Origin: DASTHG01 sp035491895
Lineage (GTDB): Bacteria; Gemmatimonadota; Gemmatimonadetes; Gemmatimonadales; GWC2-71-9
Assembly (NCBI GenBank): GCA_035491895.1
Contig: DATJJY010000063.1
Location: forward strand, 1 to 64,000
Length of the DNA: 64,000 bases
Direction: 5' to 3'
Positions 1-7,186 of this stretch are shown here, one piece after another. The notes beneath the pieces were generated by a model. The model searched no databases and was not told where the DNA came from. It saw only the letters and a program-made list of their open reading frames with translations. Within the stretch, counting starts at the first letter, position 1; each line of letters begins with the position of its first letter. A program made the translations under genes and the position numbers.

Positions 1-806
1 ACGCCGTGCGTCGCGGCCCGGATGCACGCCTCGACCTTGGGCCGCATCCCGCCCACGAGCGCGCCCGTGGCCATCAGCTCGGCGAGATCGCCGGGATCGG
101 CGAACGTCACGAGCGTCGCGGGGTCGTTCCGGTCGCGCAGCACGCCGGGGGCGCTGGTCAGAAAGAGGAGCTTCTGCGCGCCCAGCGCGACCGCGATCGC
201 TTCCGCCGCGGTGTCGGCGTTGACGTTGTAGACGTTGCCGTCCTCATCGCCCGCCAGGCTCGCCACGACCGGGACGAGGCGCGCGTCGAGCAGCGTTCGG
301 AGGACGTGGCCATCGACGTGCTCGATGTCGCCGACATGACCGAAATCCACCTGGCGCGGCACTCCGTCGTCGTCGGTGAGGGTCACCTGCGGCCGCCGCC
401 GCGCCGTCAACAGATCCGCGTCGACGCCCGAGACGCCGACCGCCTGGACCCGGTGCCCGCGCAGCGCCGCCAGGACAGCGATGTTGAGCTGGCCGGCGCA
501 GACCATGATCACCGCCTCGAGCGCCTGATCGTCGGTGACACGCCGCCCCGCGATCAGCGTCGGCTCGCGCCCCGTGCGGCGCTCGAACGCCGTCACCTGA
601 GCGGCGCCGCCGTGCACGACTACGATCCGGATGCCGAGCGAGGCGAGCAGCGCGATCTGCGCCGCCACCCCGTCCAGCACGTCCGCATCGGCGAGGATTT
701 CGCCGCCGAGCTTCACGACGAACACCCGGTCGCGATAGGCGCGCACGTAGCGCAGCGCGCCCTTCAAACCGACGATTCCCTTCGCGGGCTCTACCCCTGC
801 GGTCAT
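1..806 (-). CDS. argB: Acylglutamate kinase, 3' end cut by window edge
   Basis: Second step of arginine synthesis: ATP-dependent phosphorylation of the gamma-carboxylate of an N-acylglutamate (acetyl or succinyl). About 268 codons are visible and the C-terminal end lies outside the window. An amino-acid-kinase fold is indicated by VKLGGE (31-36), HGGAAQ (65-70), NVNADTAAEAIA and LTSAPGVL further on. The usual phosphate-binding HGGG(P/K)Q appears here as HGGAAQ, so the third glycine is replaced. The ATG at 806 overlaps the TGA of the carbamoyltransferase gene (ATGA), indicating translational coupling as last visible gene of the arg operon. The identification is firm. Acyl preference is inferred only from the neighbouring carbamoyltransferase. 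Confidence 0.93.
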   Translation of the reverse strand, partial: MTAGVEPAKGIVGLKGALRYVRAYRDRVFVVKLGGEILADADVLDGVAAQIALLASLGIRIVVVHGGAAQVTAFERRTGREPTLIAGRRVTDDQALEAVIMVCAGQLNIAVLAALRGHRVQAVGVSGVDADLLTARRRPQVTLTDDDGVPRQVDFGHVGDIEHVDGHVLRTLLDARLVPVVASLAGDEDGNVYNVNADTAAEAIAVALGAQKLLFLTSAPGVLRDRNDPATLVTFADPGDLAELMATGALVGGMRPKVEACIRAATHG

Positions 807-1819
807 CTCACTCCTCCCATGATCTCGAGCAACAGCGCGCGCTGCGCGTGCAGCCGGTTTTCCGCTTCATCGATGACGACCGAGTTGGGCCCGTCGAGCA
901 CCGCATCGTCGATCTCGACGTTGCGACGCACCGGCAGGCAGTGCATCACGATGCCGGCGCCGCCCTGCGTGCGGCGCAGGCGCCGCTCCGTGAGCCGCCA
1001 CTCGCGGAACGGCTCCCTCAGCGAGCGCTCCTCCTCGGGCCGCCCGAACGCCTGGAGCGATCCCCAGCTTTTCACGTACACGGCATCGGCGCCGGTCACC
1101 CCCGCATCGATATCGTCGCACAGCTCGACCGACCCACCCGACTCGCCGGCGATCCGTCGGACCAGGCTCAAGTCGTCGGGGTCGAGGTCGAATCCGGGCG
1201 GCCGAGTGACGACGACTTCCATTCCGAGTCGCGCGGCGGCGATCGCCGCGCTCGCGGGGACGGCCGTGGGCAACGCCTTCGGATGCCACGCCCACGCCAG
1301 CACGAAGCGCTTGCCGCGCGTTTCGCCGAGCCGCTCGACGAGCGTCATCGCGTCGGCCAGAGCCTGGCAGGGGTGGCGTCGCGACGACTCGAGGTTGATC
1401 ACCGGCTTGTCGGAGAAGCGAGCGAAGTCCTTGATGACCCGGTCCTCCCGCTCGACGCCCCAGTCGGTCCCCTTGGGGAAGACCCGGACCGCCAGGGCGT
1501 CGGCGTAGCGCGCCAGCACGCGGGCGGCCTCTTTGATGTGCTCCACCGTGCTGCCGTCCATCACGGCCCCGGACTCGGCCTCGAGCGCCCAGCTGCCGCG
1601 ACCCGGCTCGAGCACGAGCGCGTGCCCACCGTGCAGGAACATCGCCGTCTCCATGCTGGACCGCGTCCGGAGGCTCGGGTCGAGAAACACGGCGGCGAGC
1701 ACTTTGCGCTCGAGCCCCCCCGTGATCTCGCCGCGCTTGATGCGCCGGGCGAGGACCAGGAGCTGGTCCACGGCCTCGGGACTCCAGTCCTCCATCGCCA
1801 GAAAGTCACGCCCGCTCAC
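803..1819 (-). CDS. argF': N-acetyl/N-succinyl-ornithine carbamoyltransferase (probably succinyl type)
   Basis: Carbamoylates an N-acylated ornithine, the bypass of ordinary ArgF used by Xanthomonas (acetyl) and Bacteroides (succinyl). Visible motifs are LDPSLRTRSS (carbamoyl-phosphate site, about 47-55), HPCQALAD and HCLPVRRN; the last is the hallmark of the acyl-ornithine family. By motif alignment recalled from memory, residue 92 is valine (STVEHI, 90-95). Acetylornithine enzymes have Glu92; Pro, Ser, Val or Ala there is known to give succinylornithine specificity. The GTG at 1819 is chosen because it overlaps the argD stop (GTGA) and gives a normal 338-aa protein. A longer start at 1858 would overlap argD by over 40 bp. 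Family firm, acyl group inferred. Confidence 0.93.
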   Translation of the reverse strand: MSGRDFLAMEDWSPEAVDQLLVLARRIKRGEITGGLERKVLAAVFLDPSLRTRSSMETAMFLHGGHALVLEPGRGSWALEAESGAVMDGSTVEHIKEAARVLARYADALAVRVFPKGTDWGVEREDRVIKDFARFSDKPVINLESSRRHPCQALADAMTLVERLGETRGKRFVLAWAWHPKALPTAVPASAAIAAARLGMEVVVTRPPGFDLDPDDLSLVRRIAGESGGSVELCDDIDAGVTGADAVYVKSWGSLQAFGRPEEERSLREPFREWRLTERRLRRTQGGAGIVMHCLPVRRNVEIDDAVLDGPNSVVIDEAENRLHAQRALLLEIMGGVR

Positions 1820-2988
1820 TGCAGCGCCTCCTCGAGCGCGCCGAGCACGAGATTGCACTCCGATGTGGCGAACGTGAGGGGCGGCATCAGGCGCAGCACG
1901 TTGGGGTCGCTCGCCGTCCCGGTGAGAACCCGCCGGTGAAAGAGGGCCTGCTGCACCGGGATCGCGGGACGGTCGAGGTGCAGTCCCAGCAGCAGCCCGC
2001 GCCCCGTGACCTTCGGGATGCCGAGGGTGATCGCCCCGTGGCGCAGCCGCTCGCCCTGTACCCGCGCGTTGGCAATCAGGCCTTCGCGCTCGATCACTTC
2101 GAGCGTCGCGAGCGCGGCGGCGCAGACGACGGGCCCGCCGCCGAACGTGCTCCCCAAGTCGCCCGTCTTCACGCCGCCGCCCAGCCTTTCACCGGCCAGA
2201 ACGGCGCCGATCGGCAGGCCGGAGGCGAGTCCCTTCGCCAGCGTCAGGGCATCGGGGACGACGCCGTACACCTGCGCCGCCGTGAAGGCCCCGCAGCGGC
2301 CCACGCCGCACTGGATCTCGTCGAAGATCAGGGCCGCACCGTGCCGGTCGCACACCGCGCGGGCCGCGCGCAGGAACTCGAGCGAGCAATCGCGCGCCCC
2401 CGCGAGCCCCTGGACCGGCTCGACGATGACCGCCGCGGTCGTCTCGTCCACCGTGCGCTCGAGGGCGGCGATGTCGTCGAACGGCACCCGGCGCGCCAGC
2501 GGCATTCCCGCGCCGCGCGCCCACTCCTCGTACTTGGCGCCGTCGGTGCAGGCGATCGTGGCGACGGTGCGCCCGTGCCAGCCTCCCTGGACGGCGACGA
2601 TTCCCGACCGTCCGGTGGCACGCCGTGCCAGGTGCAACGCATTTTCGTTCGCTTCCGCACCGGAATTGCAGAAGAAGACACGGGCCCTGGGCAGCGAACA
2701 CCGCTTCACCAGCTCCGCCGCGAGTTGTTCGCGGATCTCCAGCGGCACCGCCGCGGAGTAGAAGAGCAAGGTCTCCGCTTGGCGGGCAATCGCGCGGGCG
2801 ACGTGGGGATGGCTGTGCCCCGTCGATGCGACGGCGTGCCCGCCGTAGGCGTCGAGCCATTCCCGCCCGTCGGCATCGATCAACCAGGAGCCCCGGCCGC
2901 GCACCGGCCGCACGGGCATGTGCGAATAGACCGGAAGCAGGTTGTCCGACGGTGGGTTGTCCGAAACTGCGGGCGCGGTCTTCAGCAC
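1816..2988 (-). CDS. argD: Acetyl/succinylornithine aminotransferase
   Basis: PLP-dependent class-III aminotransferase that converts N-acylglutamate semialdehyde and glutamate to N-acylornithine. Fold-I landmarks are NSGAEANENA (109-118), the cofactor aspartate in IFDEIQCGVGR, and the Schiff-base lysine in LAKGLASG (K252). Its 390 aa is the usual length. It overlaps argC by 7 bp at its start and the carbamoyltransferase by 4 bp at its end, so it belongs to one tightly coupled arg operon. The same enzyme class can act on acetyl, succinyl or free ornithine; the neighbours decide the role here, not a residue I can see. Confidence 0.95.
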   Translation of the reverse strand: MLKTAPAVSDNPPSDNLLPVYSHMPVRPVRGRGSWLIDADGREWLDAYGGHAVASTGHSHPHVARAIARQAETLLFYSAAVPLEIREQLAAELVKRCSLPRARVFFCNSGAEANENALHLARRATGRSGIVAVQGGWHGRTVATIACTDGAKYEEWARGAGMPLARRVPFDDIAALERTVDETTAAVIVEPVQGLAGARDCSLEFLRAARAVCDRHGAALIFDEIQCGVGRCGAFTAAQVYGVVPDALTLAKGLASGLPIGAVLAGERLGGGVKTGDLGSTFGGGPVVCAAALATLEVIEREGLIANARVQGERLRHGAITLGIPKVTGRGLLLGLHLDRPAIPVQQALFHRRVLTGTASDPNVLRLMPPLTFATSECNLVLGALEEALQ

Positions 2989-4016
2989 GGATAGATCCCG
3001 GCGAGCCTGAGACCGGCGGTTTCGTCGAGGCCCAGCGCGAGGTTCATCGACTGGACCGCCTGTCCCGCCGCCCCTTTCACCAGGTTGTCGATCGCGACGC
3101 TGACCTGCAGCTCCGTGCCGTCCGGGCTCACTGCAGCGTGCAGCAGGGCGTCGTTCGTGCCGACGACGTGGGTCAACTCGGGCGGCTCCTGGGACAGGCG
3201 GACGAAGTGCCTTCCCTCATAGGCGGTCCCGTACCATTCGATCGGGTTGCCCCCCGGCTCGATACGCGCATGCAGCGTGAGATAGATCCCCCGCACGAAC
3301 GGGCCGGCGTGAACGATGAGCCGCGGCTCCGCATGATTCGTCCCGCGCCCCCCCCCCGACCACCCCCGCCACTGCTCGACGATCTCGGCGTCGTGGCGAT
3401 GCCCGAGGACGCCGTAGGCGAAAACGTTGTGCGCGCGCGCCGGGTGGTGCGTGGTCGGTTTGGGTGAGATGCCCGCACCCGAGCTTCCCGTGATGGCGAA
3501 CAGCGAAGCAGCGGCGTCCGGCCGATGACGGGCGAGAGGATAGAGCGCGAGGGCGGCGGCGGTCGCGAAACATCCCGGCGATGCGATCGCCGTCGTGCCG
3601 CGCAGCGATTCACCGCAGATGTCCGCCAGGCCATAGGCGAACCGCCCGCGAAACGCAGGCGCCTCATGCCTTCCGTAGTACTGCTCGTAGAGCGCCGCAT
3701 CCTTGACGCGGAAGTCGGCCGCGAGATCGACCACGAGCCCGGGGCCCGCCGCGAAGATCTCGGCCGCCTGCCGGGAGGATTCGCCGTGCTCGAGCGCGAG
3801 AAACACGACGTCTCGGGCCGCGGCTGCCGCCTGCGGCGCTGCATCGCTGAACGTCCCGAGGTTGAGTGCGGCAAGCGCCGGATGCGTTTCGGCGATGGGA
3901 CGTCCCGCCTGGCTGCGGCTCACCGCCGCGAGGTCCGTGACATCGGGGTGCTGTGCCAGCAGGCGGAGCAGCTCGCCGCCGGCATAACCGCCGGCGCCGA
4001 TGACCGTGACCTTCAC
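2982..4016 (-). CDS. argC: N-acyl-gamma-glutamyl-phosphate reductase
   Basis: NADPH-dependent reduction of N-acylglutamyl phosphate to the semialdehyde, third step of arginine synthesis. The N-terminal Rossmann motif GAGGYAGGELLRLL (about 7-20) binds NADP; the catalytic cysteine is C149 in ASPGCFATA, and the histidine lies in the GHRH segment typical of the family. It is 344 aa. The GTG at 4016 was chosen because it overlaps the stop of the upstream P-loop gene (GTGA) and starts the protein directly at the first beta strand. An in-frame extension upstream exists but would lie inside the neighbouring gene. The 3' end overlaps argD by 7 bp. Confidence 0.95.
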   Translation of the reverse strand: MKVTVIGAGGYAGGELLRLLAQHPDVTDLAAVSRSQAGRPIAETHPALAALNLGTFSDAAPQAAAAARDVVFLALEHGESSRQAAEIFAAGPGLVVDLAADFRVKDAALYEQYYGRHEAPAFRGRFAYGLADICGESLRGTTAIASPGCFATAAALALYPLARHRPDAAASLFAITGSSGAGISPKPTTHHPARAHNVFAYGVLGHRHDAEIVEQWRGWSGGGRGTNHAEPRLIVHAGPFVRGIYLTLHARIEPGGNPIEWYGTAYEGRHFVRLSQEPPELTHVVGTNDALLHAAVSPDGTELQVSVAIDNLVKGAAGQAVQSMNLALGLDETAGLRLAGIYPC

Positions 4017-5086
4017 GCCGCCGCCTGTGACGTGAGGGTCTCGCGAACCGCCTCGACCAGCTGCTCCGCCTCGCGGCGCGCGTTCCAGGCGGGGAAGCCG
4101 AGGGTGTTGCGAACGAATTCCCGCCCCACGTCGTTGTCCGTCGCCGGGCCGCTGATCGCCGTAATCGGCAGGTTGAACTGCTTGCGATACAGCTCCGCGA
4201 CGCCCCAGCAGCCGACCGGGTCCGGGGCGCACACGATGTGCGCCGTGGCGACGCTCATCAGCTCCCGATCGTGCAGGATATCCTGCACGCCGTAGTCCCC
4301 GAGGATGCCGTCGCCCAGTTCGGCGACGATGACGTCGGGACGGCCGCTCGGATGCGCGGCGAGTCGATTCATGATCGCCTTGGCGACCGGAACCGTCATG
4401 CCCGAATGCGTGCTCGCGGCGCCGGCGTCGTTGAAGGTCAGGGCGACCGACGCCCCGGCGTCGAGCATCGACAACGCATCCCGCATCAGGGCGACGCCGG
4501 TGAGCTTGGCCGCCGCGACCCGCAATCCGCTGCGCGTCAGGCCGCGCACCAGCTCGGTCGCGGCGACGGTCTTGCCGGCGTTCATGCACGTCCCGGCCAC
4601 GTACGCGACGGGCACGGTGCTGTCCAGCCGGTCGGCTGGCGGAATGCCGTGGTCCTTGATATGGGCCGGCCGGCCGACACGGTCGCCGAGCTCGGGGAAG
4701 GCGAGGATGGCGCCCAGCACTTCGGCCTGGAACGGCGGCCCGATGTCGGGGTTCGCCGAGGTACAGCGGCCGAGAATTCCGCCGAGGTTCAGGACGTGCA
4801 GAACGTCGCCGACCGAAATCCGCTCCGGGACCAAGCCGGCATAGCCGCGCAGCGCGCGCCGCGCCCCGAGCGTTCCTGCGAGGACATCGCCGGCCCGGAG
4901 CGACAGCATGCGGCCGGTGGGATCCTCGATCGTGTTATAGCTCGACTTGTCCTCGAGGATGCGCACCGCGAGGACGTACCCCTCCTCGGCGACGATTTCG
5001 TCGCCCACGATGACCTCGCGAGGCAGGGCGGCGTTTTTCGTGCTGCTCGAGATCCGATCCAACCGGATCCGGGTCGTGACGACCAT
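4013..5086 (-). CDS. P-loop protein of unknown function inside the arginine operon (DUF1611-like)
   Basis: A 357-aa protein in two parts: an N-terminal beta-rich domain (about 1-120) and a C-terminal P-loop domain with the Walker-A-like GTCMNAGKT (165-173) and an acidic AELGDG segment (255-260). The P-loop spelling recalls dethiobiotin synthetase/MobB-type proteins and DUF1611. I could not name the family with certainty. It sits between argG (10-bp gap) and argC (GTGA overlap), the place where related arginine operons carry a glutamate acyltransferase, and no such enzyme is otherwise visible in the operon. A clear ribosome site AAGGAG precedes the ATG. A role in acylating glutamate or in channelling pathway intermediates is a guess from context. 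Confidence 0.85.
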   Translation of the reverse strand: MVVTTRIRLDRISSSTKNAALPREVIVGDEIVAEEGYVLAVRILEDKSSYNTIEDPTGRMLSLRAGDVLAGTLGARRALRGYAGLVPERISVGDVLHVLNLGGILGRCTSANPDIGPPFQAEVLGAILAFPELGDRVGRPAHIKDHGIPPADRLDSTVPVAYVAGTCMNAGKTVAATELVRGLTRSGLRVAAAKLTGVALMRDALSMLDAGASVALTFNDAGAASTHSGMTVPVAKAIMNRLAAHPSGRPDVIVAELGDGILGDYGVQDILHDRELMSVATAHIVCAPDPVGCWGVAELYRKQFNLPITAISGPATDNDVGREFVRNTLGFPAWNARREAEQLVEAVRETLTSQAAA

Positions 5087-5096
5087 CGAGTACTCC

Positions 5097-6290
5097 TTAC
5101 CGGTTCGCCGCGCGCGCGGCGAGCAGCGAGGGAATGGCGGCGACGCGGGCGAAGGCGCGGGCTTCGTCGCCGGTCCAGAGCCGCGGCTCCTCGCCGTACG
5201 TGGCGACGGCCGGGTCCATCAGGGAAAAGGGACTCCGGACTCCGGTCACCTGAAACCGGCCGGGCGCCAGGAGCACGCGCGTATCGCCCACGACGCGCCC
5301 CTGCGAGGAGGTGATCAAGGCTTCGATGTCGCGCAGCGCCGGGTCGAAATACTGTCCCTCATGCAGCCGGTCGCCGTAGAATCTGCCGAGCTGATCCTTC
5401 CAGAACGTCTGCCAGCGCGTGAGCACCAGCTTCTCCAGCTCGCGGTGCGAATGGATCAGCAGCAGCGCCGCGCCCGCCTCGAAACCGATCCGTCCCTTGA
5501 TGCCGAGCGCGGTCTCGCCGAGGTGCGTGTGCCGGCCGATGCCGTACGCCCGCGTGAGGGTGCCGACCTGCTCCACCAGCGCGGGACCGGGCAGCGCGGT
5601 CCCATCGACGCTGACGGGCAAACCGGCCTGCCAGCCGAGCACGATCTCGGCCGGGGCGGGGGCGTCGCCCGGGGGGTCGAGCAGCTCGGACGGCGGACCG
5701 GCCCACGGGTCGTGCGTCCATCCGCCGCCCCAGGTCGTGCCCCACAGTCCGGCGTTGACGGAGTACGCGCCCGCGGCGCGCGGCACCGGGAGCTTGCGCT
5801 CCTCGAGCCAGGCGATCGCCTGTGGCCGGGTGAGCGTCGCGTCGCGCACGGGAGTGAGGATGGCGAGGTCGGGGGCCAGGACGCGCAGCGCCACGTCGAA
5901 CCGGATCTGGTCGTTGCCGGCGCCGGTGGAGCCGTGGGCGACGGCGGTGGCGCCGATGCGGCGCGCGACCTCGACGAGCGACAGCGCCTGCTGCGTGCGC
6001 TCCGCGGCCACGGAGAGCGGGTAGACCTCGCCGCGCAGCACGTTGCCCTGAATGAGGAAGCGGACGAAGCGGTCGAACACCGGGCCCCGGGCGTCCACGG
6101 CGTGGTGCTGCGCGGCGCCGCACGCCTTGGCCTGGGTTTCGATGGCGCGCCGATCGGAGTCCTGTGCGGCGCCGGTGTCGACCCAGACGGTATGCACCGT
6201 CCAGCCGTCCGCGGTCAGGCGGGCGACGCAATAGGACGTGTCGAGGCCGCCGGAGAACGCCAGGGCCACCAGCTTCTTGCCATCTTGCAT
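5097..6290 (-). CDS. argG: Argininosuccinate synthase
   Basis: Joins citrulline and aspartate with ATP to give argininosuccinate. The PP-loop ATP site AFSGGLDTS (about 10-18) and the GSTGAGNDQIRF segment that binds ATP/citrulline are intact; 397 aa is standard. It is the first gene of the minus-strand arg operon. The ATG at 6290 lies only a few bases inside an AT-rich, partly palindromic patch (6286-6303) resembling an ARG box, and no convincing Shine-Dalgarno sequence precedes it. Deacylation to free citrulline, needed before this step in the acyl-citrulline route, is not encoded in the visible part of the operon. Confidence 0.96.
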   Translation of the reverse strand: MQDGKKLVALAFSGGLDTSYCVARLTADGWTVHTVWVDTGAAQDSDRRAIETQAKACGAAQHHAVDARGPVFDRFVRFLIQGNVLRGEVYPLSVAAERTQQALSLVEVARRIGATAVAHGSTGAGNDQIRFDVALRVLAPDLAILTPVRDATLTRPQAIAWLEERKLPVPRAAGAYSVNAGLWGTTWGGGWTHDPWAGPPSELLDPPGDAPAPAEIVLGWQAGLPVSVDGTALPGPALVEQVGTLTRAYGIGRHTHLGETALGIKGRIGFEAGAALLLIHSHRELEKLVLTRWQTFWKDQLGRFYGDRLHEGQYFDPALRDIEALITSSQGRVVGDTRVLLAPGRFQVTGVRSPFSLMDPAVATYGEEPRLWTGDEARAFARVAAIPSLLAARAANR

Positions 6291-6305
6291 AATGCATAAT
6301 TATCC
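6286..6305 (-). promoter_or_regulatory. Possible ARG-box-like operator at the argG start
   Basis: AT-rich patch in an otherwise GC-rich gap. On the plus strand it reads TGCATAATGCATAATTAT, with the inverted pair TGCAT/ATGCA and a stretch TGCATAATTAT that resembles one ARG-box half site plus centre. It overlaps the argG start codon, a place where an ArgR/AhrC-type repressor could block transcription. Only the match to the known consensus style supports this. Confidence 0.35.
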
Positions 6306-6342
6306 CAAAAGCCGGGGAATGCAAGGGCCGGAAGGGAGGTTG

Positions 6343-6382
6343 TGGAGGACGGTGGAGGTTGGTGGAGGAAGGTGGAGGAGGC
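6343..6382 (+). repeat. Four tandem copies of a TGGAGGNNGG decamer, left flank
   Basis: Units are TGGAGGACGG, TGGAGGTTGG, TGGAGGAAGG and TGGAGGAGGC, head to tail. The same unit occurs in inverted orientation at 6804-6838, so the two arrays bracket the four-helix-bundle gene between them. Confidence 0.9.
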
Positions 6383-6448
6383 GCTCGAAAGACCCTCGTT
6401 GCGTTGGAAGGATGACGAGACTGGACGCCTCGGCCAGTAAGGTTGGTC

Positions 6449-6802
6449 ATGGCGCCGTACGAACGGCTTCTTGCTTGGCAGGAGTGCCACCGGCTCGCTC
6501 TTGACGTGTATCGCGCTACCAAGTCCTACCCAGCGGATGAGCGCTACGGGCTAATGAGCCAAACGCGGCGAGCGGCATTTTCCGCGGCAGTCAACATCGT
6601 AGAGGGGTCATCGCGCAAGAGTCGCAGAGACTTCCGTCGATTCCTCGATATCTCGCTCGCTTCCCTTACCGAGGTGGGATACGCCCTTCGATTTGCGAAG
6701 GAAGCGGGTCTTCTACCTGATACCGAGTGGGCCAAGCTCGATGATCAACAAAGCCGCGCGCGGTTTCTTACCTGGCAACTCTACAAATCGCTATCTGGTT
6801 GA
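6449..6802 (+). CDS. Four-helix-bundle protein (23S rRNA intervening-sequence / S23 type)
   Basis: A 117-aa all-helical protein. The core with AWQECHRLALDVYRAT near the N-terminus and MSQTRRAAFSAAVNIVEGSS in the middle is characteristic of the family first seen inside 23S rRNA intervening sequences and related to the Avd accessory protein of diversity-generating retroelements. No reverse transcriptase or variable gene lies nearby. Start ATG at 6449 with AAGG seven bases upstream. It stands alone, lower in GC than its neighbours, and is bracketed by inverted decamer arrays, which hints at acquisition as a unit. Molecular function unknown. Confidence 0.85.
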   Translation: MAPYERLLAWQECHRLALDVYRATKSYPADERYGLMSQTRRAAFSAAVNIVEGSSRKSRRDFRRFLDISLASLTEVGYALRFAKEAGLLPDTEWAKLDDQQSRARFLTWQLYKSLSG

Positions 6803-6803
6803 T

Positions 6804-6838
6804 CTCCAGCATCCTCCACCATCCTCCAGCATCCTCCA
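6804..6838 (-). repeat. Three and a half copies of the TGGAGGATGS decamer, right flank
   Basis: Read on the minus strand the units are TGGAGGATGC, TGGAGGATGG, TGGAGGATGC and a partial TGGAG. They are inverted relative to 6343-6382, so the two arms could pair imperfectly over about 35-40 bp. The array starts directly after the stop codon of the four-helix-bundle gene and could also act as a terminator. Confidence 0.9.
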
Positions 6839-7183
6839 TCACCCGACTTTTCTCAGCCGTTTCTCGATCTCTTCAATTGCCGTCAGCAGCTCAGCGGCCT
6901 CCTTCGGGGTCAGCTTGAGTCGCCCCGCGTCCACGTCGAACGCGAGGAGCTGCAGATTCTCCGCCGCCCGGCGCAACCGGAAACGGTCGAGGTATTCCTG
7001 AGAGTTCTCGCTGTTCTGGGCCATCAGCACGGTCCAGATCCGCAGCCGGAGATCGTCGAGGGCCGTTTTGACTTCCTCGAGTCCCGCGGTCGGGACGTCT
7101 TCCAGCGCGCCGAGTTGCCGCTCGAACGCCGTAACGGCGATTTGCAGATTCCCGATTGCGGCCAACCGGTCGGACTGGGGCAT
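6839..7183 (-). CDS. Small helical protein of unknown function
   Basis: 114 aa, predicted almost entirely alpha-helical with regular heptad-like leucine spacing (LRLRIWTVL, LLTAIEEIEKRL) and many charged residues; no signal peptide or membrane segment. I do not recognise a family. It starts three bases after the stop of the sodium:solute symporter gene, so it is the second gene of that transcript and may serve the transporter. Its 3' end abuts the inverted decamer array. A coiled-coil adaptor is possible, but nothing in the sequence proves it. Confidence 0.7.
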   Translation of the reverse strand: MPQSDRLAAIGNLQIAVTAFERQLGALEDVPTAGLEEVKTALDDLRLRIWTVLMAQNSENSQEYLDRFRLRRAAENLQLLAFDVDAGRLKLTPKEAAELLTAIEEIEKRLRKVG

Positions 7184-7186
7184 CGG

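Noticed and set aside
6..1508. Long open frame on the plus strand over the arg genes
   Set aside because: High-GC antisense shadow of argB and the carbamoyltransferase; its translation is Arg/His/Asp-rich with no domain.
5359..6522. Long minus-strand frame spanning argG and its upstream region
   Set aside because: Out of frame with argG and Arg-rich, while argG itself has all its motifs.
6449..6802. Diversity-generating retroelement
   Set aside because: The four-helix-bundle protein resembles Avd, but there is no reverse transcriptase, template repeat or variable repeat in the neighbourhood.
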